From Prochlorococcus sp. AG-363-A16 (GTDB lineage: Bacteria > Cyanobacteriota > Cyanobacteriia > PCC-6307 > Cyanobiaceae), in the NCBI GenBank assembly GCA_003280345.1, contig QCFB01000010.1, positions 1 through 57,350 of the forward strand: a DNA stretch of 57,350 bases, read 5' to 3'. The notes beneath the pieces were generated by a model. That model worked only from the letters and a program-made list of their open reading frames with translations. It was not told where the DNA came from and searched no databases. Below, piece by piece: positions 53,122 through 57,350 of the stretch (position 1 is the stretch's first letter; the number at the start of each line of letters is the position of its first letter). Made by a program: the position numbers and the translations under genes.

Positions 53122-54438
53122 ATGCAGAGTCCCTCATTTGTTCCCGAACCTTCTTCTGAATTATTGCAGCGTGCCTTAGAAGTTCGTCGTGCAGCATTGG
53201 CTTTAGGTCAATTGACTGATGAGCAACGCCGGCAAGCACTTTTGGCAATGGCAAATGCTTTAGAAACTAGGGAAACTGAGATAGTTGCAGCAAATGCTAA
53301 AGATTTAAAAAAGTCTTCAGAAGATGGTCTCGCCCAATCTTTATTGGCGAGACTCAAATTAAATAAAAGCAAACTTGAAGAAGCTATTGAGGGAGTGCGT
53401 AAAGTCGCTCTTTTGCCTGATCCGCTTTATTTACGCCAACTTCATCGAGAATTAGATGATGGACTTGTTTTAGAGAGAGTCACTGTGCCTTTGGGCGTAC
53501 TTGGAGTGATTTTCGAAGCCAGGCCCGATGCAGTAATTCAGATAGCCTCACTTGCAATACGTTCAGGGAATGGAGCCATTCTTAAAGGTGGGAGTGAAGC
53601 AAGTTGTACTAATGAAGTCATAATGCGAACATTGAAGGAGGGGCTTGCCTCCTCCGAGGTAATTCCTCAAGCACTGACCTTGCTTACCACACGAAAAGAG
53701 AGCTTAGGATTGCTTCGCCTTGATGGACTTGTCGATTTAATTATCCCGAGAGGAAGTAATGAATTAGTTCGTTTTATTCAGGACAATACGCGTATACCTG
53801 TGCTTGGCCATGCAGATGGCATCTGCCATCTTTATGTCCATTCAGATGCTGACTTATCGCAAGCGTTAAGAATTGCACTTGACAGCAAGACCCAATATCC
53901 AGCAGCTTGCAATTCCATTGAGACGCTGCTTATTCACAAAGAGATTGCTCCAGCTTTTATGGCTAAGGCGCTAACGGCCTTTCAAGCAGCTGGTGTAACT
54001 TTGATTGGTGATGATCAATCTCAGGCTTTAGGCGTAGAAAAAAGTGCTAATGATGATGATTGGAAGACTGAATATCTAGATTTAATTCTTTCAGTGAAAG
54101 TAGTTTTGAATTTAGAGGAGGCCCTTGAACATATTCGTAGTTATGGCTCTCGACATACTGAAGCGATTGCCACAAATGACTTAAATATTGCTAAGCAGTT
54201 CATGAGATCTGTAGATAGTTCTGGCGTCTTCCACAATTGCTCTACGCGTTTTGCAGATGGCTTCCGTTATGGTTTTGGAGCTGAGGTTGGCATTAGTACT
54301 CAAACATTGCCTCCACGAGGACCAGTTGGTTTGGAAGGACTGGTTACGTACCGTTATCTTTTGCATGGCTCAGGTCAAATTGTTGATGACTTTTCTTCTG
54401 GGAGTAAAAATTTTTCCCACGCTGACTTGCCATTGTGA
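53122..54438 (+). CDS. proA: Gamma-glutamyl phosphate reductase
   Basis: Reduces gamma-glutamyl phosphate to glutamate semialdehyde with NADPH for proline synthesis. From ATG 53122 ([17 protein letters not shown]) the protein has 438 aa, a normal length; an open extension upstream to 52978 overlaps the ROK remnant and is not expected. Signatures are [43 protein letters not shown] and the catalytic Cys in [15 protein letters not shown]. The product feeds spontaneous cyclisation to pyrroline-5-carboxylate. It overlaps folB by 4 nt. Confidence 0.95.
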   Translation: MQSPSFVPEPSSELLQRALEVRRAALALGQLTDEQRRQALLAMANALETRETEIVAANAKDLKKSSEDGLAQSLLARLKLNKSKLEEAIEGVRKVALLPDPLYLRQLHRELDDGLVLERVTVPLGVLGVIFEARPDAVIQIASLAIRSGNGAILKGGSEASCTNEVIMRTLKEGLASSEVIPQALTLLTTRKESLGLLRLDGLVDLIIPRGSNELVRFIQDNTRIPVLGHADGICHLYVHSDADLSQALRIALDSKTQYPAACNSIETLLIHKEIAPAFMAKALTAFQAAGVTLIGDDQSQALGVEKSANDDDWKTEYLDLILSVKVVLNLEEALEHIRSYGSRHTEAIATNDLNIAKQFMRSVDSSGVFHNCSTRFADGFRYGFGAEVGISTQTLPPRGPVGLEGLVTYRYLLHGSGQIVDDFSSGSKNFSHADLPL

Positions 54439-54818
54439 ATAATTGTCTGCCTGCAGGAGTTATTCATGTGAGAGACCTCAACCTATGGGCACATGTTGGT
54501 GTTCTTCCTCAGGAAAAATTGTTAGGCCAATATTTCTCATTGGATTTTAGTCTTTGGATTGATCTCGAAAATTCTGCAGAAAAAGATGATATTTCTACTA
54601 CCGCTGATTACAGTGTTGCAATTAGAGATTTGCAAAAACTTTCTTTTTCAACCTGTTGCTCAACAATCGAACACTTTAGTGATCGCATTCTTGATTGCTT
54701 AGAGAATCTATATGGTTCTGTGCCAATGCAAATTTCTCTTCGAAAATGTGCGCCACCTGTTTCCGGTTTTACAGGAACTGTAGCAATCGAAAGAAAACGT
54801 CATTTCCCAATGCCCTAA
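54435..54818 (+). CDS. folB: Dihydroneopterin aldolase
   Basis: Cleaves 7,8-dihydroneopterin to the hydroxymethyl pterin in folate synthesis. A 127-aa T-fold protein starting GTG in the 4-nt overlap with proA (GTGA). The active-site region [20 protein letters not shown] and the late [21 protein letters not shown] (Lys and substrate-binding residues) are conserved. Downstream lies the lipase-like gene, 6 nt away, so the three genes share a transcript. Confidence 0.9.
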   Translation: MNNCLPAGVIHVRDLNLWAHVGVLPQEKLLGQYFSLDFSLWIDLENSAEKDDISTTADYSVAIRDLQKLSFSTCCSTIEHFSDRILDCLENLYGSVPMQISLRKCAPPVSGFTGTVAIERKRHFPMP

Positions 54819-54824
54819 AGAGAG

Positions 54825-55424
54825 TTGTCGTCTTGTCACCGTCCTTTAGTTTTGCTGCATGGACTTTGGGATAACCCATCTGTTTTTTCTGTTTTGTGCA
54901 AGAAGCTTGAACTAAAAGAGGTTCCATTGTTTTCCCCTAATTTGTCTCATCGACTTGGGCGAACACCTTTAAAGGATTTAGCTAGGGAGTTGGATGCTTA
55001 TATCCTTGAAAGATTGGGAAAGGATATTCCTATCGACCTGCTTGGTTTCTCGATGGGAGGAGTGATTGGCAGGGTGTGGATGCAGCAGATGGGAGGTTCA
55101 TTACGCACGCATAGATTTATTAGTGTTGGATGTCCCCATCGTGGCACTTATTCTGCTCAGTGGATCCCTTCATTTTTATTGCCTGGAGTTGCAGAGATGA
55201 AGCGTGGGAGTTGCTTAATTAGAGAGTTGAATCGAGATGTCTCTTCATTAAAGGAAGTTGCTTGCATTAGTTTCTTTTGTAAATGGGATTTGATGGTTTT
55301 TCCTGGTTGGCAGGCCAAGTTGCCTGTAGGAATAGCTCAACCAATCCCAGTATTGACTCATAGACAGTTGATATCTAATCCATTGGCAATACAAATTCTG
55401 GTTAATTCAGTACTTAGTGATTAA
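54825..55424 (+). CDS. Lipase-like alpha/beta hydrolase
   Basis: A 199-aa hydrolase starting TTG at 54825. It has the oxyanion segment PLVLLHGLWDNPSVFSVL, the nucleophile elbow LLGFSMGGVIGRVW and VGCPHRGT, like small triacylglycerol lipase or PGAP1-type esterases. The likely acid is Asp in CKWDLMVFPG and the His lies in PVLTHRQL. The substrate is unknown. It follows folB by 6 nt and converges with prlC, overlapping its end by 4 nt (55421-55424). Confidence 0.86.
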   Translation: MSSCHRPLVLLHGLWDNPSVFSVLCKKLELKEVPLFSPNLSHRLGRTPLKDLARELDAYILERLGKDIPIDLLGFSMGGVIGRVWMQQMGGSLRTHRFISVGCPHRGTYSAQWIPSFLLPGVAEMKRGSCLIRELNRDVSSLKEVACISFFCKWDLMVFPGWQAKLPVGIAQPIPVLTHRQLISNPLAIQILVNSVLSD

Positions 55425-57350
55425 TTAGTTGAAAGCCCAGAATGACGTATAAGCGCTTCAGTTGTAGCAGCCCTTCCTCGAAACGCTATAAATACTTGCT
55501 CAGGAGAAGAGCTTCCTCCAAGGCTTAGTACCGTATTTCTGAAACGCTTGCCTATTTCTTTGATTTTACTTTCGTTATTTGCTTCTACTTCTTCAAAAGC
55601 AGCGTAGGCATCAGCACTGAGAACTTCTGCCCATTTGTAGGAATAGTATCCAGCGGCATATCCTCCTGCAAAGATGTGGCTAAATGAACAGAGGAACTGA
55701 TCTTCTTGGATTGGTGGAATGACAGTGGATATTTTGGCAATTTCTCTTCGCATCTCATCTGGGGTTATCCCAAGTTCCTTATTCCATTCGGAATGAAGCC
55801 TTAAGTCGGTTAGAGCAAAATGCACTTGTCTTAAAGTTGCTAGGCCGGAATTAAATGTTCGGCTAAGTCGTAGCTTTTCAAATTCTTGTTTCGGTAGAGG
55901 CTTGGTTGTTTCCCAATGGCGAGCCATCCCAAATAGGGTTTTACTTTCTAGACACCAGTTCTCCATGAATTGACTGGGTAGTTCAACTGCATCCCATTCA
56001 ATATTGTTTATTCCAGCTGCTTGTGGGTAATCAACTTTGGTAAGCATATGTTGAAGGCCATGCCCGAATTCATGGAATAACGTCTCAACTTCGTCAAAAC
56101 TCATAAGACTAGGAGTCTCTTTTATTGGTGGCGTTTGGTTCCAAATGAGATATGCCACAGGCAAAATTGTTGATCCGTTATTTGACATACTCCGTGAAAG
56201 ACATTCATCCATCCATGCTCCACCTCTTTTATTAGAGGGCCTGCTGAATGGATCTAAATAGAAGGCAGCTAGTTCCGAACCATTCAAATCACGTACCTTG
56301 AAGAACCGAACGTCCTTGTGCCATAAAGGGGCCTCTCCATCACATTGTTCGATTGAAATTTCGAAAAGTCTTTCACAAAGTTTGAAGAGACCTTCAAGTA
56401 CTTGGGGTAAAGGGAACCATGGCCGAAGCGCTTCTTGGTTTAGATCAAATAATTCCTGCTTTAAGCACTCAGACCAAAAAGCAATATCCCAAGGGGCAAG
56501 TTTGCCTGCTTCAGGAGCTCTATGGCGTTTAGCACATGCTTTTAGTTCCGAAAGTTCTCGCTTGGCGGCTGGTAAAGCAGCTGCTCGGAGTTCTTCAAGT
56601 AGTTTTTCTACAGCATCTATATCTTGAGCCATTTTGCTTGCAAGGCTCAATTCCGCCCAATTTGTATATCCAAGTTTTTTTGCTTGTTGGCTTCTGAGGG
56701 TAAGAATCTCTTCAATCAATTTGTTGTTATTGAGTTTCCCTTCACTAGCTCTTTTGACATGGGCTTTGTAAAGAGTCTCTCTCAAATCTCTATTTTTGCA
56801 GTGACTAATGACGGAGATGTAGATGGGCATGTCTAGACCAAGTCTCCATGGTCCTTTTTCGGCACAGGGATCTTCATTGTCTTCTTCCCTTTTGTCACCT
56901 GCTTCTCTGGCGGCAGAAGCTAAAACTTCAAGTGTTCGAGGAGGTATGCCTTCGACTTCGGAAGCTTTGGTTAGCAAAAGACTCCATTCTTTTGTGGCAT
57001 CTAAAACATGGTTGCTGAAGCTGGTTGACAATTCAGCAAGACGTTGGCTAGTAGCGTTGAATTCTTTTTGTGCAGACTTTTCAAGTCCCACTCCCCGTTG
57101 ATCCATAGAAAGAAGTTCGGATCGAAGAATTCGTAGTTGGGTTTGATTTAAGGGTTTGAGAGGATTTTGTTTGAGAGCAGATATTGCTCTATAGATAATT
57201 TTGCTTTGTCCAATTCGGTTACTGAACCGGATGACCTCTGGTTGCTGAATAGCATGAGCTTCACGTAGTTCTTTTGAATTTGATACACCATTTAAGTGAG
57301 TTATGACTCCCCAGCTCCAGCGCAGTCGTTCACCAATTAGATAAATAGGT
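55421..57350 (-). CDS. prlC: Oligopeptidase A (M3 family), 5' end outside window
   Basis: A zinc metallopeptidase that degrades short peptides in the cytoplasm, including cleaved signal peptides. The zinc motif HExxH is in ETLFHEFGHGLQHML, and further conserved parts are QFMENWCLES and FAGGYAAGYYSYKWAEVLSADAY. The reading frame continues upstream of the Met at 57106 without stop to the window edge (reading PIYLIGERLRWSWGVITHLN at the edge), so the start lies beyond 57350 and the Met is internal. At least 643 codons are present; whole proteins are about 700 aa. Confidence 0.94.
   Translation of the reverse strand, partial: PIYLIGERLRWSWGVITHLNGVSNSKELREAHAIQQPEVIRFSNRIGQSKIIYRAISALKQNPLKPLNQTQLRILRSELLSMDQRGVGLEKSAQKEFNATSQRLAELSTSFSNHVLDATKEWSLLLTKASEVEGIPPRTLEVLASAAREAGDKREEDNEDPCAEKGPWRLGLDMPIYISVISHCKNRDLRETLYKAHVKRASEGKLNNNKLIEEILTLRSQQAKKLGYTNWAELSLASKMAQDIDAVEKLLEELRAAALPAAKRELSELKACAKRHRAPEAGKLAPWDIAFWSECLKQELFDLNQEALRPWFPLPQVLEGLFKLCERLFEISIEQCDGEAPLWHKDVRFFKVRDLNGSELAAFYLDPFSRPSNKRGGAWMDECLSRSMSNNGSTILPVAYLIWNQTPPIKETPSLMSFDEVETLFHEFGHGLQHMLTKVDYPQAAGINNIEWDAVELPSQFMENWCLESKTLFGMARHWETTKPLPKQEFEKLRLSRTFNSGLATLRQVHFALTDLRLHSEWNKELGITPDEMRREIAKISTVIPPIQEDQFLCSFSHIFAGGYAAGYYSYKWAEVLSADAYAAFEEVEANNESKIKEIGKRFRNTVLSLGGSSSPEQVFIAFRGRAATTEALIRHSGLSTN

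Noticed and set aside
1-57350. CRISPR array or insertion sequence
   Set aside because: No regularly spaced direct repeats, no Cas-like or transposase-like proteins and no terminal inverted repeats with target duplications were seen.

Overview
The window looks like a chromosome segment of a low-light-type Prochlorococcus (inference). The evidence is a Pcb chlorophyll a/b antenna gene, hidden small photosystem and membrane-protein genes, picocyanobacterium-specific families (DUF1651, Nif11-like peptides, a Yfr2-like ncRNA, Ycf51), AT-rich DNA and very short intergenic spaces in the core parts. No integrase, transposase, rRNA or CRISPR array was seen.

Layout. (1) 1-7.1 kb is core: pdxJ, a PlsC-like acyltransferase, an exported helical protein, the BolA/monothiol glutaredoxin pair, an OmpR-type regulator with a degenerate receiver, carotenoid isomerase crtH and trmFO. 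(2) 7.1-25.4 kb starts with tRNA-Lys(TTT) and is an accessory-like, gene-sparse region full of very small proteins, many below the usual ORF cut-off. It holds psbN on the minus strand, a Nif11 peptide gene between palindromes, two tandem paralogous one-helix proteins, a Yfr2-family ncRNA, two DUF1651 genes with nearly identical promoters, a histone-H1-like basic protein, a dead dienelactone hydrolase gene, a cyAbrB-like small protein and the pcb antenna gene. (3) 25.5-34.4 kb holds an unlinked SdhA-type flavoprotein and a surface polysaccharide cluster: the CDP-glucose genes rfbF and rfbG, three glycosyltransferases and a membrane protein. (4) 34.8-57.35 kb is core again: hisIE, a PTPS/QueD-like protein, hupE, clpB, petE, hemE, glgB, a CocE-type hydrolase, DUF4332, ycf51, a TamB-like giant, a truncated ROK kinase, proA, folB, a lipase-like hydrolase and an M3 oligopeptidase running off the right edge.

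How parts fit. BolA and the CGFS glutaredoxin are known partners in Fe-S handling. crtH, pcb, psbN, hemE and petE serve photosynthesis (carotenoid, antenna, photosystem II assembly, tetrapyrrole, electron carrier). glgB serves glycogen storage. rfbF and rfbG would make CDP-4-keto-6-deoxyglucose for a surface glycan built by the nearby glycosyltransferases.

The most interesting part is 7.6-25 kb. Two DUF1651 genes 3.8 kb apart share TTGACA, an exact 17-nt spacer and TAGTACATATGTA, with a palindrome over the -10. A third copy of the core, without a -35, lies near 21.49 kb. The region also has several paralogous pairs of tiny membrane proteins, Nif11 peptides without a modifying enzyme nearby, and a head-to-head gene pair whose start codons overlap. 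Functions for these are not known from the sequence.
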